A stretch of DNA of 64,000 bases, taken from the NCBI GenBank assembly GCA_021731365.1, contig JAKFXL010000003.1:1-64000 (forward strand), in the 5' to 3' direction. The notes under the pieces are model-generated. The model searched no databases, was not told where the DNA came from, and saw nothing but the letters and a program-made list of their open reading frames with translations. The position numbers and the translations under genes are program-made. This DNA comes from Gammaproteobacteria bacterium. Its GTDB lineage: Bacteria > Pseudomonadota > Gammaproteobacteria > Tenderiales > Tenderiaceae. Below are positions 15,544 to 24,895 of this stretch, one piece after another; the first letter of the stretch is position 1, and each line of letters begins with the position of its first letter.

Positions 15544-18207
15544 TTATGGTACTATAGGCAAACGAGTGTAAAAAAATCCAGCCCCATTCTCTTCTATCGT
15601 AAAACCAGCACGTCCTCCCATCTTTTCAGTGATTACTTTGGCAACACTGAACCCCATGCCTGCACCGCCATGGATGCGATTGTCATTTGTTCCTGTTGTT
15701 TCAAGCACATCAAAATCCGGACTGTGCCCATCCACGGAAGTCACGGTGGATTGAGCACTGATCCGTATCTCCACCTCTGCATCAACAATCACCACCGCCA
15801 CAACCACCTCCGCAAAAACAGACAACTGCTTTACTGCGCTTAAAAGCAGGCTTGTTATTACCTGAATAAAACGCTGCTCATCCAGCTCAAGCCAAAATAG
15901 TGCCTGTTCCATACCCGGCTGAAATCGCAGCTCTATTGTTTGATGTCTAACAACATCGCCAGCTAATGCAACCGCCTTTTTAATCAACTGACAGCCATCA
16001 TGACGACAAAAAACAAAACCACCGTTACCAAGCTCCAGCTGCTCCAGCTCAGTAATCTCATTCATCAGAACTTCCAGCCGCCTGTTATTAGTAGTAACAG
16101 TTGTTATTAGCGCATCTATCGACTGCTTTGTCTGTGGCATCCCCCCCATCACACCGCTATCAAATAAATTCACAGCCCCACGAATGGCGGCAATAGAGGG
16201 GCGCAACTCTCTATTCACTGTAGCTATAAACTCATTTTTTGTACGTTCCAACTGTTTATCCCTGCTCATATCACTCAGTGTGCTGATATAAAACTTACTG
16301 TCAGCCAACACAATCTCGCTAACAGAAAATTCAACAGGCAATGTACTGCCATCTTTACACAACACCGCCGCCTCACCACGCTTAGCAATAAAAGACTCTT
16401 TTACTACCCACTCTGCCATTTCATATTTTGCTATATCAGGCATAAACCGCGTCAGGGGCATTCTCAGCATCTCGGCACGGCTACAACCAAACAACCTTTC
16501 TGCTGCCGGATTAACCGATACAATCAGACCGTGCTCATCAAAAACAACTATTCCGTAATACATGTGGTCAAAAATCAGCCGCAGCTCCTCCGTCTGATTA
16601 TCAACCAGCTGCTGTACCTTGCTGTCACGACCACTGATGATCAACAGCAAAGCACCCAACATGCCCGCAAATAACAGCCCCCACACCAATACCATCCACG
16701 CTTGCCAACTACGATTTTGATGAATATATTTTTCCGATGGCGAAAAAGAGAGCTGAAGTGTTCTTCCACCGATCTGAATCAAACCGCTCCAACCAAACAC
16801 CGAGGCGTATTTGTCAAAAGCCCCATTCACATCACCATACACCGGAAATGCCTCGGGGCTCTCTGTCACATCGACAACCCGCAGCATAAAAGTATCTTTC
16901 GGAAAAGGGGTAAGGGAGGCGTTAACCATATCTCTAAAATTAAACACACCAATCAAAAAACCCATGGTACGTTCATGCCGCAACAACACTGTCTCTGGCA
17001 AAGGTCCTTTTTCATACACAGGCATTAACAGCAACGCCCCCTTCTCCACCATTCCAAACTGTATCAGTTCAAGCGGTGCTGTCATTGCAACAGCACCACT
17101 ATCACGCGCCTGCGTCAATCCAGCCATTCGCGCCATATTGGATGCCACATCGTAACCAAGCACCTGTTCATTGCCCAGGTATGGCTCAACATACGCCACC
17201 GGAAAATATTCTTCACGCACTGCTGCAACAACAATATTCTGAGCTGTGTCCAGTTCTGTCAGCTGATATTGGGGATAACCCGTGGCTTTCATCTCTGCTT
17301 CAAATTGCTGGCGCTGTAAATGGCTCACCCGCGGCAACCACTCCAACGCTTGAAGACCGGCATTGTTAGCCAGTACTGGCACAACAAAACTTCTAAACTC
17401 ATCCCGATCAACAAAAACAGATGCCGCATAAAAACGCTCTAGCGCCAATAACTCTCTATGATAACCATTAAGCTGTGATTTAACCGCCGCCAGCATTGCC
17501 GCAGATTCCGTGCGAAACCGGGACTGCATATCCGCAGACTCACTCTGGCTAACTCGTACAAAGACAGCAGCAACCACCAGGCAAGTAACAATCAGAGGAA
17601 CGGCAACTGTTACGACTCTTGATCGCCATAGCTGTCTTGGTTGGGCAAAAAAGATCAACAATAACGGTGCCATTACTACCACACCAATCACATCGCCAAC
17701 CCACCATGTCAACCAGCTGAATAAAAACAGCTCTGGTGCAACTACACCGCCAAACAGTAAGGCGGCTGCCCCCACCGACGCCCCCACCAGACACGCCAGC
17801 GGCCCTGCCAGCATTAAAAAACAGATGACCTCTTTTTCACCTGTTAAACCATTGGGAAAGCCAATATAAAGCCGTATTAATGAAGCACCAACCGCTGCTT
17901 GCAACAACGCCCCTGTCGCGATGGCCAATACCACCAGCGTAGTAATTGAGAGCAGTGGGTAACCCGACTCAAGATTAATCCAAAGGTTGAGAAAAAATGA
18001 CCCTAAAAACACGCCGGGCAATAACCGCTTACCCCACAACAGTACCGCCGCAACAGCCAACCCCGCCGATGGGAAAAGTGCAGTTGCATACCCCGGTGAA
18101 ATCGCCAGCAGCAGCGCCAACTTACCTAATACAACATAGGCAAACACCAGCCCTGCGATTCCCGCAAAGTTCCCCTTGCTCAGAAAGGTATTTTTATTCA
18201 CTGGCAT
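15544..18207 (-). CDS. MASE1-CHASE-PAS sensor with a degenerate histidine-kinase core
   Basis: The product is 887 residues. Order: MASE1-like membrane region with eight or more helices (about 10-235), periplasmic CHASE-like domain (about 240-500, REEYFPVAYVEP, FNFRDM), one TM helix (about 508-530), PAS domain (IFDHMYYGIVVFDEHG, VNPAAERLFG; about 545-660), then a HisKA/HATPase-like region. The phosphorylation-site segment reads TVNRELRPSIAAIRG where active kinases have SHELRTPL, so the His is missing. The ATP lid is weak and the N-box Asn is replaced (LLLSAVKQL), although GGAGMGFSVAKVI remains. It is probably a ligand sensor that signals without autophosphorylation. No response regulator is adjacent. 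Confidence 0.8.
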   Translation of the reverse strand: MPVNKNTFLSKGNFAGIAGLVFAYVVLGKLALLLAISPGYATALFPSAGLAVAAVLLWGKRLLPGVFLGSFFLNLWINLESGYPLLSITTLVVLAIATGALLQAAVGASLIRLYIGFPNGLTGEKEVICFLMLAGPLACLVGASVGAAALLFGGVVAPELFLFSWLTWWVGDVIGVVVMAPLLLIFFAQPRQLWRSRVVTVAVPLIVTCLVVAAVFVRVSQSESADMQSRFRTESAAMLAAVKSQLNGYHRELLALERFYAASVFVDRDEFRSFVVPVLANNAGLQALEWLPRVSHLQRQQFEAEMKATGYPQYQLTELDTAQNIVVAAVREEYFPVAYVEPYLGNEQVLGYDVASNMARMAGLTQARDSGAVAMTAPLELIQFGMVEKGALLLMPVYEKGPLPETVLLRHERTMGFLIGVFNFRDMVNASLTPFPKDTFMLRVVDVTESPEAFPVYGDVNGAFDKYASVFGWSGLIQIGGRTLQLSFSPSEKYIHQNRSWQAWMVLVWGLLFAGMLGALLLIISGRDSKVQQLVDNQTEELRLIFDHMYYGIVVFDEHGLIVSVNPAAERLFGCSRAEMLRMPLTRFMPDIAKYEMAEWVVKESFIAKRGEAAVLCKDGSTLPVEFSVSEIVLADSKFYISTLSDMSRDKQLERTKNEFIATVNRELRPSIAAIRGAVNLFDSGVMGGMPQTKQSIDALITTVTTNNRRLEVLMNEITELEQLELGNGGFVFCRHDGCQLIKKAVALAGDVVRHQTIELRFQPGMEQALFWLELDEQRFIQVITSLLLSAVKQLSVFAEVVVAVVIVDAEVEIRISAQSTVTSVDGHSPDFDVLETTGTNDNRIHGGAGMGFSVAKVITEKMGGRAGFTIEENGAGFFYTRLPIVP

Positions 18208-18395
18208 TCATCAACATAAGACCCCTTCACTACTGTATATAGTGAATCAGCACAGTAGTCATCATAAAAGAAGCTGTCAAATACCTCTCTCAATAAACTA
18301 TCGAATAGCTGGCATACCGAAGATTTAATCCCACCATGGATATGATCATTCCACCAGGACACGTAACAACAATAACCTACCACTGACTGAGTTTT

Positions 18396-18839
18396 TTATG
18401 GCTCTTGATGCACGGGCAAAAGATAGTAGGCACCCGCCTGCCAGGCAATCAGATAAACCTCCTCCCACCGCTCTTGCTGTGTCGCCCCATACACAACCAC
18501 TAATTTTTTCTGCGGCGATGCTGAGCGCCTTATTAACAACGCCTGATCCCTTGCCAGCAACGGGGCAATACGGTACGAGCGTATCTCTCTCTGCCCCATA
18601 TAACTCAGCCACGCCTGCCGTTCACGACTGACTGCCGCCAACCCATTATTGTCATTGGCAAAAAATTGCAACGCCACAATGGCATCAGGCTGGCCATTGC
18701 GGTATGCCTGCGCGAACGATTGTGCAACCGCTTCCGGCGACCGCAATCCTTCGGCCTGCAGGGATGGACACCACAACATCAGCAATATGAGGCTAAAACG
18801 ATATTTCCATTTCTCAAATAGCAGCAAATAATATCTCAT
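18396..18839 (-). CDS. Secreted hypothetical protein
   Basis: The product is 147 residues from the ATG at 18839, which has AGGGAG upstream. An N-terminal signal peptide or anchor (RFSLILLMLWCPSLQA) precedes a small alpha+beta domain (SPEAVAQSFAQAYRNGQPDAIVA, then strands LVVVYGATQQERWEEVYLIAW). The layout recalls the NTF2-like, nuclear-transport-factor fold of small periplasmic proteins, but no family motif is decisive. It lies upstream of the MASE1 sensor gene in the same direction, with a 190-base gap, and could be cotranscribed. Function unknown. Confidence 0.55.
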   Translation of the reverse strand: MRYYLLLFEKWKYRFSLILLMLWCPSLQAEGLRSPEAVAQSFAQAYRNGQPDAIVALQFFANDNNGLAAVSRERQAWLSYMGQREIRSYRIAPLLARDQALLIRRSASPQKKLVVVYGATQQERWEEVYLIAWQAGAYYLLPVHQEP

Positions 18840-18928
18840 CAACAAAACTCCCTGTTAGTGTCGTCAGAAAATGCTAACCTAGTCGCTCAGTCCCAATACT
18901 CAAGATATCAACAAGCTGTGGAACCCAT

Positions 18929-19666
18929 ATGTTAAAAATTGCAATCGTCGGCGACTTCTCTTCCGAATATGAGCCGCATATCGCCACCAATCACGCCGTT
19001 GAACATGCACTCCAGAAGATTGGGATCCCCATCAGCCATGAGTGGGTATCAAGTAGCGACATTACCAACAGCACCCTTGCAAATTATCAGGGATTTCTGA
19101 TCGCCCCTGGCAGTCCTTACAAAAACATGGACAACGTGCTCACTGTCATCAAACACGCTCGCGAAAATAACATCCCACTGCTCGGTACCTGCGGCGGCTT
19201 TCAACATATGATTATCGACTTAGCACACAACATGTTGAGCTTTTTTGATGCTGCCCATGGTGAGTACTCACCCGACAGCCCACATCTTTTTATATCGCGT
19301 CTGGCCAACTCACTCAACGGACGTGAACTGGCCATCACCCTCACCCCCACATCACAACTGGCACGCATTTATGGCGCAACCACCACCAACGAGCGTTACT
19401 GCTGCAACTTTGGGGTGAACCCTGCGTACGCTGAGATCATCAAAGCGGGTCGACTCAAAATTGTAGGGGCCGATGCCGAAGGTGAGATACGTGCCATCGA
19501 GCACCCTACCCACCCCTTTTTCATTGGTACGCTGTTTGTACCACAGCTGCATTCAACAGCGGCAGAACCACACCCGTTGATCGTGGCCTTTATGGAAGCC
19601 GTGAAGCACACCAGTGCTGCTGCGCCGCAATCAGTGGCAGCGCCTGAACATGAGTGGGAGTTATAA
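18929..19666 (+). CDS. CTP-synthase-C-terminal-like glutamine amidotransferase
   Basis: The product is 245 residues. It is a stand-alone class I glutamine amidotransferase domain resembling the C-terminal half of CTP synthase (PyrG). The nucleophile elbow is GTCGGFQHMI (Cys about residue 92) with the front strand IVGDFSSEYEPHIATNHA and GFLIAPGSPYKNMD. The end of the domain reads HPFFIGTLFVPQLHS; the Gln-Pro-Glu of related stand-alone proteins is altered, so the triad Glu is uncertain. The family is known as CTP synthase C-terminal-region-related proteins, some of which have Sec in place of Cys. The partner synthetase and substrate are unknown. A PilZ gene follows 37 bases later. Confidence 0.75.
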   Translation: MLKIAIVGDFSSEYEPHIATNHAVEHALQKIGIPISHEWVSSSDITNSTLANYQGFLIAPGSPYKNMDNVLTVIKHARENNIPLLGTCGGFQHMIIDLAHNMLSFFDAAHGEYSPDSPHLFISRLANSLNGRELAITLTPTSQLARIYGATTTNERYCCNFGVNPAYAEIIKAGRLKIVGADAEGEIRAIEHPTHPFFIGTLFVPQLHSTAAEPHPLIVAFMEAVKHTSAAAPQSVAAPEHEWEL

Positions 19667-19703
19667 GTTGCTTCCCTGCTCACACTAATGCCGAGGAGAA
19701 ACC

Positions 19704-19988
19704 ATGTCCAGCGAACAGCGACTCCATCCCCGCGTAGATTTTGTGGAAGAGACTATCTACTTTAGCGAACAGCGCAACCGCCACAAAAACGAACGCATTC
19801 ACTACAGCGGCACCCTCGTCAACCTCAGCAAAGGCGGCGCCGGCATACGTGTCAGCCACCCTCATCAAATTGATGAAGAGATCTGGCTGGAGGGGCTGGA
19901 GGGGTTTACCAGGGCACAACCGGGAACAGTTAAGTGGGTAAAGGAGCACAACGAAGAGGAGTTTGAGATCGGCGTGCAGTTTTTCTGA
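19704..19988 (+). CDS. PilZ domain protein (c-di-GMP receptor)
   Basis: The product is 94 residues, essentially one PilZ domain. Both c-di-GMP motifs are intact: RLHPR at residues 6-10 (RxxxR) and NLSKGGAGI (N/DxSxxG). It ends ...EIGVQFF, the usual last strand. The start is the ATG at 19704 with GAGGAG upstream. It is likely a cytoplasmic c-di-GMP-dependent adaptor; the target is unknown. The stem TCAAGCCG/CGGCTTGA at 19989-20013 lies between it and the convergent ubiI-like gene. Confidence 0.88.
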   Translation: MSSEQRLHPRVDFVEETIYFSEQRNRHKNERIHYSGTLVNLSKGGAGIRVSHPHQIDEEIWLEGLEGFTRAQPGTVKWVKEHNEEEFEIGVQFF

Positions 19989-20023
19989 TTCAAGCCGCTG
20001 AATCAACGGCTTGATAGACCAAG

Positions 20024-21229
20024 CTACAGCGCCGTCTTTGGCAGATCACCGCGCTCACCCATGGCGTACTCCATAAAGATCCGCTTCAGCGGAGTAAACG
20101 AGTTAGTGGCATTAAGCCCCAGATTACGCGCCACCTTTAGCGCCGACACATCCGAGCCAAACAGCCGTTTGAATCCATCCATCGACAGCATCATGGCAAC
20201 ATTCTGCCCTTTACGCCAACGCTCATAACGACGCAAGGTAGCCAGTCCACCAATATCACGACGAGCATCATAGGCACTCAGAATTGTCTCCGCCAGCGCC
20301 GCCGCATCCAGTATGCCCAGATTCACCCCTTGGCCCGCCAGAGGGTGAATCGCATGGGCAGCATCCCCCACCAGTGCGATACGTTCTTTAACGTAATCAA
20401 CAGTATGTTGCATACGGAGTGGAAATGAACCACGCTCACAAACCTCAACAATCGCACCCAACGTATGGTCAAAGGCATCAGCCAACTTATCCGCAAAGAT
20501 CTGCTCACTATCCCCCATCAGGATCTGCGCCTGCTCAGGGGTGGTTGACCAGACCACGCAGCTGTAATGTTCATGCATCGGCAGAAAAGCGAGCGGACCA
20601 TTGGGTAAAAAACGTTGCCAACAGGTGTGCTGGTGAGATTTTTCAGTTTTAACAATCGCCATCACCGCGTGCTGATCATATCCCCACCCCTTGGTTTCGA
20701 TACCCGCCCGCTCGCGCACCTGTGACTGAACCCCATCCGCGCCGACCAGCAACTGCGTGTGGAGCTGGCGGCCATCATCAAGCGTCAGCAGCAGCGCCTC
20801 GCCATCATCACTCCACTGCTGCCAGTGTGCCGGGCAGAGCAGGTCAATATTGGCCAGCTGCTCTACCCGCTCCATCAACGCCAGTTGCACTACACGATTT
20901 TCAACAATATAGCCCAGGGAGGGGGCACCTGCCTCAGCACCATCAAAGTGAATCTCACCATCACCACTGGCATCCCAGACATGCATCTCACCGTACGAAG
21001 TGACACGCCGCTCGACCATGCCACGCCAGGCGTCAATACGTTCAAAAACCTTGCGGGTTGCATGGGTGATAGCTGAAACACGCAGACCAATACTCGCTTC
21101 AGGCCAGCTACGCTCCATCGGGTGGGCTTCGAGCACCGCAACCTTCAACGCCGTCTCACCCAGGGCACACGCCAGTGTCAAACCCACCATGCCCCCTCCA
21201 ACAATAACAACATCATAATGCTCAGCCAT
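20024..21229 (-). CDS. ubiI: Ubiquinone-biosynthesis FAD monooxygenase (UbiI/VisC-like)
   Basis: The product is 401 residues from the ATG at 21229, chosen over an upstream TTG because GGGGAGC lies 6 bases before it. FAD-binding motifs: VVIVGGGMVGLTLA at the N terminus, LLVGADGVQSQVRE in the middle (DG motif) and ALVGDAAHAIHPLAGQGVNLGILDA near residue 285-310 (GD motif). LRVSAITHAT is typical of UbiI/VisC rather than UbiH. It hydroxylates the aromatic ring of a polyprenylphenol intermediate, probably at C5, in the aerobic Q pathway. It is last in ygfB-pepP-ubiH-ubiI, as in E. coli. The ring position is inferred from order. Confidence 0.85.
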   Translation of the reverse strand: MAEHYDVVIVGGGMVGLTLACALGETALKVAVLEAHPMERSWPEASIGLRVSAITHATRKVFERIDAWRGMVERRVTSYGEMHVWDASGDGEIHFDGAEAGAPSLGYIVENRVVQLALMERVEQLANIDLLCPAHWQQWSDDGEALLLTLDDGRQLHTQLLVGADGVQSQVRERAGIETKGWGYDQHAVMAIVKTEKSHQHTCWQRFLPNGPLAFLPMHEHYSCVVWSTTPEQAQILMGDSEQIFADKLADAFDHTLGAIVEVCERGSFPLRMQHTVDYVKERIALVGDAAHAIHPLAGQGVNLGILDAAALAETILSAYDARRDIGGLATLRRYERWRKGQNVAMMLSMDGFKRLFGSDVSALKVARNLGLNATNSFTPLKRIFMEYAMGERGDLPKTAL

Positions 21230-21319
21230 GGTCTGCTCCCCGATTCTCAATCATTAACCCAATTTTCTGTCGATCACAGCAAAGCCATATATAGAGACTG
21301 TTTATATCTTTTCCACCGC

Positions 21320-22585
21320 TCAAGAGTGATGCTCAGACCGCACCAGCGGTAACCCCATGGCCAGGCGTGGCAACCTGCCTGCCAACCCCATCGTCTGACG
21401 GGTCACTACCTTTTTCAGCGGCGGTACCAGATCAACCGCCACCAGACCCGCGTTACGCAACAGCGCAACAGGGGCCAAAGCGTTGCTAAAGAGTCGCGCC
21501 AGGGTATCGGTAAATCCCACCACCTTACAATGATCCCCGCGACGCCACTCGGCGTACCGCTGGAGCAGCGCTGTTGTGCCGATATCCTGGCCGCTAGCCG
21601 TTGCATCCGCCACCACCTGTGCCAGCGCCGCCACATCACGCAGCCCCAGATTAAACCCCTGACCGGCAATAGGATGTAGCGTATGCGCCGCATTACCAAT
21701 CAGCGCCAGACGCGGTCGCACATGCTCTTTGGCACTGACCAGCCGCAGCGGATAGCCGCTGCGTCGCCCCACCTTGCACAACTCACCCAGACGATAACCA
21801 AAACGCTGTTGTAACTCCGCCAAAAACGCCTCGTCACTCAACCCCAATACCCGCTGCTCGTCACCCCCACGGACAGTCCATACCAGACTGCAACGATCAG
21901 GATCATCGGCCGCAGCACTGGGTAACATGGCAATCGGGCCGGTGTCGGTAAAACGTTCATACGCCACCCCCTGATGGTGGCGGGCAGGGGTGATGTTGGC
22001 AATGACAGCACACTGATTATAGTCCCAGCTCCGGGTTGGGATATGCAGCAATCTACGCACGGCCGAGTCACCACCATCAGCGGCAATCACCAACCGGGCA
22101 CTCACGTTACGGATTAACGTGGCAGAGTCGATCTCCAGCCGGGCCAGATTGTCGTCAATACTCATCGCCGTCACGGTGGCGGGGCAGATCATCTCAACAT
22201 TGCCACGTTCGGCGAGCGCCTCCACCAACACCGCGCCCATCACCCGGTTTTCAACCACATACCCCAGCGCACTCACCCCCTCCGTTGCGCTATCGATACG
22301 GGTAACACCAAAGTGGCCACGGTCAGAGACATGAATCTTATTAATGGGAGAGGCGTATCTGGCCAGCCGCGACCATAACCCCATCGCCTCAAATATCTTC
22401 GCCGACCCATAGGCCAGGGCAATGGCACGATCATCATAGCTGGGCTGACTTGCAGCCCCCGATGACACTGCCTCCACCACCCCAATCCGCAATGGCAACA
22501 CACTCAGGGCATAGGCCATAGTGGCACCCACCATGCCCCCCCCTACAATCAGGATATCAAAATCACCCTGCCCACCAACGCTCAT
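21320..22585 (-). CDS. ubiH: 2-octaprenyl-6-methoxyphenyl hydroxylase (UbiH)
   Basis: The product is 421 residues. FAD motifs are ILIVGGGMVGATMAYAL, LVIAADGGDSAVRRLL and ALIGNAAHTLHPIAGQGFNLGLRDV. The sequence DDRAIALAYGSAKIFEAMGLW is characteristic of UbiH. It catalyses one of the ring hydroxylations of ubiquinone synthesis (position C1 in the E. coli pathway) in a membrane-associated Ubi complex. The start ATG overlaps the stop of pepP (ATGA), so translation is probably coupled. A 90-base gap precedes the related hydroxylase gene. Confidence 0.9.
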   Translation of the reverse strand: MSVGGQGDFDILIVGGGMVGATMAYALSVLPLRIGVVEAVSSGAASQPSYDDRAIALAYGSAKIFEAMGLWSRLARYASPINKIHVSDRGHFGVTRIDSATEGVSALGYVVENRVMGAVLVEALAERGNVEMICPATVTAMSIDDNLARLEIDSATLIRNVSARLVIAADGGDSAVRRLLHIPTRSWDYNQCAVIANITPARHHQGVAYERFTDTGPIAMLPSAAADDPDRCSLVWTVRGGDEQRVLGLSDEAFLAELQQRFGYRLGELCKVGRRSGYPLRLVSAKEHVRPRLALIGNAAHTLHPIAGQGFNLGLRDVAALAQVVADATASGQDIGTTALLQRYAEWRRGDHCKVVGFTDTLARLFSNALAPVALLRNAGLVAVDLVPPLKKVVTRQTMGLAGRLPRLAMGLPLVRSEHHS

Positions 22586-23937
22586 ACCCGCGCCTTGTCC
22601 CGGGCACGCTGACTCGGTTGAATAACGTCACCACCGGCCATCAGCGCCTCAATATCCGCCACCTCCTTGGGCACTCCGGCGCTTAACACCTCATGTCCCG
22701 TGCGGGTCACCAGCAGATCATCCTCAATACGGATACCAATATTCCACCAGCGTTTGTCCACCCCTTTACTGCCAGCGGCGATATAGAGTCCAGGTTCAAC
22801 AGTCAGCACCATGCCCGGCTCCAGCAACCGCCACTGGCCACCCAGTTTGTACTCACCCACATCATGCACATCCATACCAATCCAATGACCGGTACGGTGC
22901 ATATAAAAGGGGCGATAGGCCTCCTCCTTGATCAGCTTGGCCAGTGTGCCACTGAGGATTCCCAGCTTAATCAACCCTTTAGTCAACACCTTCACCGCAG
23001 CGTCGTGTGGGTCGTTCCAGTGGTTGCCCGGTTTAACCGCGGCAATGGCCGCATACTGTGCCTCCAGCACCACCTCATACAGGGCGCGCTGTTCCGCATT
23101 AAACACGCCATTAACAGGAAAGGTACGGGTAATATCGGCAGCGTACCCCTCAAATTCGGCCCCGGCATCAATCAGCAACAACTCACCATCGACCAGTTGG
23201 GCATCATTTTCCGTGTAGTGAAGAATGCAGCCATTGGCCCCTCCACCCACGATGGAGGGGTACGCCGCATGGCGGCAGCCGCTATCCATGAAGTGGTGCA
23301 TGATCTCCGCCTCGATCTGATACTCATACAGCCCCGGCCTGCAACGCTGCATGGCGCGACTATGGGCTTCGGCAGAGATGCGGGCCGCCTGTTTCATCGC
23401 CTCAATCTCCGACTTGCTCTTAAACAGGCGCATCTCATGCAGCAGATGCTCCAAGGAGACAAACTCACCCGGTGCCTGTACCCCCTGGCGACTCTTTTTA
23501 CGCACCTCTTTGAGCCAGCCAATCATGCGCTGATCCAGATCACGATGGCTGCCCATGGCGTAAAAGACCCGCTCCTTGTTCTCCATCAACCCCGGCAGAA
23601 TCTCGTCAATATCGGCAATAGGAAACGCGTCATCCACACCAAACTGTTCCACCGCACCATCCAGCCCGGCACGGCGGCCGTTCCAGACCTCCATCAACGG
23701 ATCACTTTCACGGCAAAAAAGCACCGATTGACCCTGTTTGCGCCCTGGAATCAGCACCAGCACCGCCTCTGGCTCCGGGAAACCAGTCAGGTAATAAAAA
23801 TCGCTATCGGGACGGTAGACATGCTCCACATCACGATTACGGACTGTTGGCGGCGCGGCGGGCAACACAGCGATGCTGCCTTCACCAAGCAGTGGCAACA
23901 GATGGGTACGACGCTTGGAAAACTCTTTACGATTCAT
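22582..23937 (-). CDS. pepP: Xaa-Pro aminopeptidase P (PepP)
   Basis: The product is 451 residues from the ATG at 23937 (MNRKEFSKRR); a TTG 15 bases further up is possible. An N-terminal AMP_N domain (YRPDSDFYYLTGFPEPEAVLVL) is followed by the pita-bread metallopeptidase fold, with metal ligands in LLIDAGAEFEGYAADITRTFP (two Asp), HRTGHWIGMDVHD (His), LTVEPGLYI (Glu) and IGIRIEDD (Glu). It removes N-terminal residues that precede proline. The place between ygfB and ubiH is the conserved gammaproteobacterial order, and the 4-base overlap with ubiH suggests one transcript. Confidence 0.93.
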   Translation of the reverse strand: MNRKEFSKRRTHLLPLLGEGSIAVLPAAPPTVRNRDVEHVYRPDSDFYYLTGFPEPEAVLVLIPGRKQGQSVLFCRESDPLMEVWNGRRAGLDGAVEQFGVDDAFPIADIDEILPGLMENKERVFYAMGSHRDLDQRMIGWLKEVRKKSRQGVQAPGEFVSLEHLLHEMRLFKSKSEIEAMKQAARISAEAHSRAMQRCRPGLYEYQIEAEIMHHFMDSGCRHAAYPSIVGGGANGCILHYTENDAQLVDGELLLIDAGAEFEGYAADITRTFPVNGVFNAEQRALYEVVLEAQYAAIAAVKPGNHWNDPHDAAVKVLTKGLIKLGILSGTLAKLIKEEAYRPFYMHRTGHWIGMDVHDVGEYKLGGQWRLLEPGMVLTVEPGLYIAAGSKGVDKRWWNIGIRIEDDLLVTRTGHEVLSAGVPKEVADIEALMAGGDVIQPSQRARDKARV

Positions 23938-23957
23938 GGCACGACCTGACAAGCTGA

Positions 23958-24563
23958 TTAGTGAAAAGTAATTTTATGTTCAGAGGCACGTGGAGACCGC
24001 CCAGCACTGGGATTGCTCAACTCCTCGTAGACCATTAACGTCCCCATCCGCACATATTCAACAATCTCAAACAGGGCGGTCTCATTATCCCCCTCATCCC
24101 CAGCATCAAAGGTGATATGGGATATCTCGACCAGATCACCACAAAACTCCTGCACCTCTGGTGTACATGCATCAAAGCTTTTAACCCCCCCCAGACTGAG
24201 CCCATACAGATACCCCTCGCACCAATCTGCCAGCGCCGCAAGACTCCCTTCCAACCCTTCATCTTCATCCTCATCCGGCAGCAGCAGCTGGAACGCCAGC
24301 TCGGCATCATTCATCTGCAGCAGCGTGTCATCAAACAGCGCCCTAAGCACCGCCTTATCGGCCTCATCCACCGCCACTACTGCACCATTGGCCAACGCCC
24401 CATCCAGATCACCGCTCAACATCCGTACTGCCCAACCATTCCCATCCAACCCAGGATCGGCGCTTACCATGCCACACAGAACACCGTGGCACTCGGGAAC
24501 ACTCATGGCATCGCCGTAAACAGAGAGCAGCGTGGCGACTTGATCATAACTGGGGGCTTGCAT
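23958..24563 (-). CDS. ygfB: YgfB/UPF0149 family protein
   Basis: The product is 201 residues from the ATG at 24563 (MQAPSYDQVATLL), with AAGGAAG upstream; the longer reading frame is not needed. The family pattern is visible: ECHGVLCGMVSAD near the front, LLPDEDE in the middle, and LADWCEGYLYGLSLGG with FCGDLVEIS towards the end. UPF0149 proteins are cytoplasmic helical dimers; YgfB of Pseudomonas has been linked to control of beta-lactam-related gene expression, but the general role is unsettled. It is first in the ygfB-pepP-ubiH-ubiI operon and divergent from the zapB-like/zapA genes. Confidence 0.9.
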   Translation of the reverse strand: MQAPSYDQVATLLSVYGDAMSVPECHGVLCGMVSADPGLDGNGWAVRMLSGDLDGALANGAVVAVDEADKAVLRALFDDTLLQMNDAELAFQLLLPDEDEDEGLEGSLAALADWCEGYLYGLSLGGVKSFDACTPEVQEFCGDLVEISHITFDAGDEGDNETALFEIVEYVRMGTLMVYEELSNPSAGRSPRASEHKITFH

Positions 24564-24658
24564 GACGAGACTTCCTTTGTATATGGAATGACAGAGGGGT
24601 AATAGTATCATCGCCAAGCCGTTGACCATAACAGCTCACCACACTATATTGGGCGTCT

Positions 24659-24895
24659 ATGAGTCCAGATACCAGCCAGAATCACAGCAATGACCTGAAG
24701 AACCTAGAACTTAGGGTCGACGAGCTGATCCAGCTCTGCCAGCAATTTAAGAGCGAAAATCAGACGTTACGTGAACAGCAGTCACAACTAACCGCCGAAC
24801 GCGGCCACCTTATCGAAAAAAACGAACTCGCCAAATCCCGCATCGAAGCGATGATCATGCGACTCAAAACCCTGGAGCAGGCACATGACGAGTGA
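24659..24895 (+). CDS. Small coiled-coil protein, TIGR02449 family (ZapB-like)
   Basis: The product is 78 residues, almost entirely one coiled coil (LKNLELRVDELIQLCQQF ... SRIEAMIMRLKTLEQ). The small family TIGR02449 sits upstream of zapA in many gammaproteobacteria and resembles the cell-division factor ZapB in length and heptad pattern. Its end overlaps the zapA start by 11 bases, so the two proteins are likely made in balance. It is probably a cytoplasmic partner of ZapA at the Z-ring; this is inferred from context. Confidence 0.8.
   Translation: MSPDTSQNHSNDLKNLELRVDELIQLCQQFKSENQTLREQQSQLTAERGHLIEKNELAKSRIEAMIMRLKTLEQAHDE

Noticed and set aside
22693-23949. Long plus-strand frame (418 codons)
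   Set aside because: It is antisense to pepP, whose catalytic motifs and operon context are clear.
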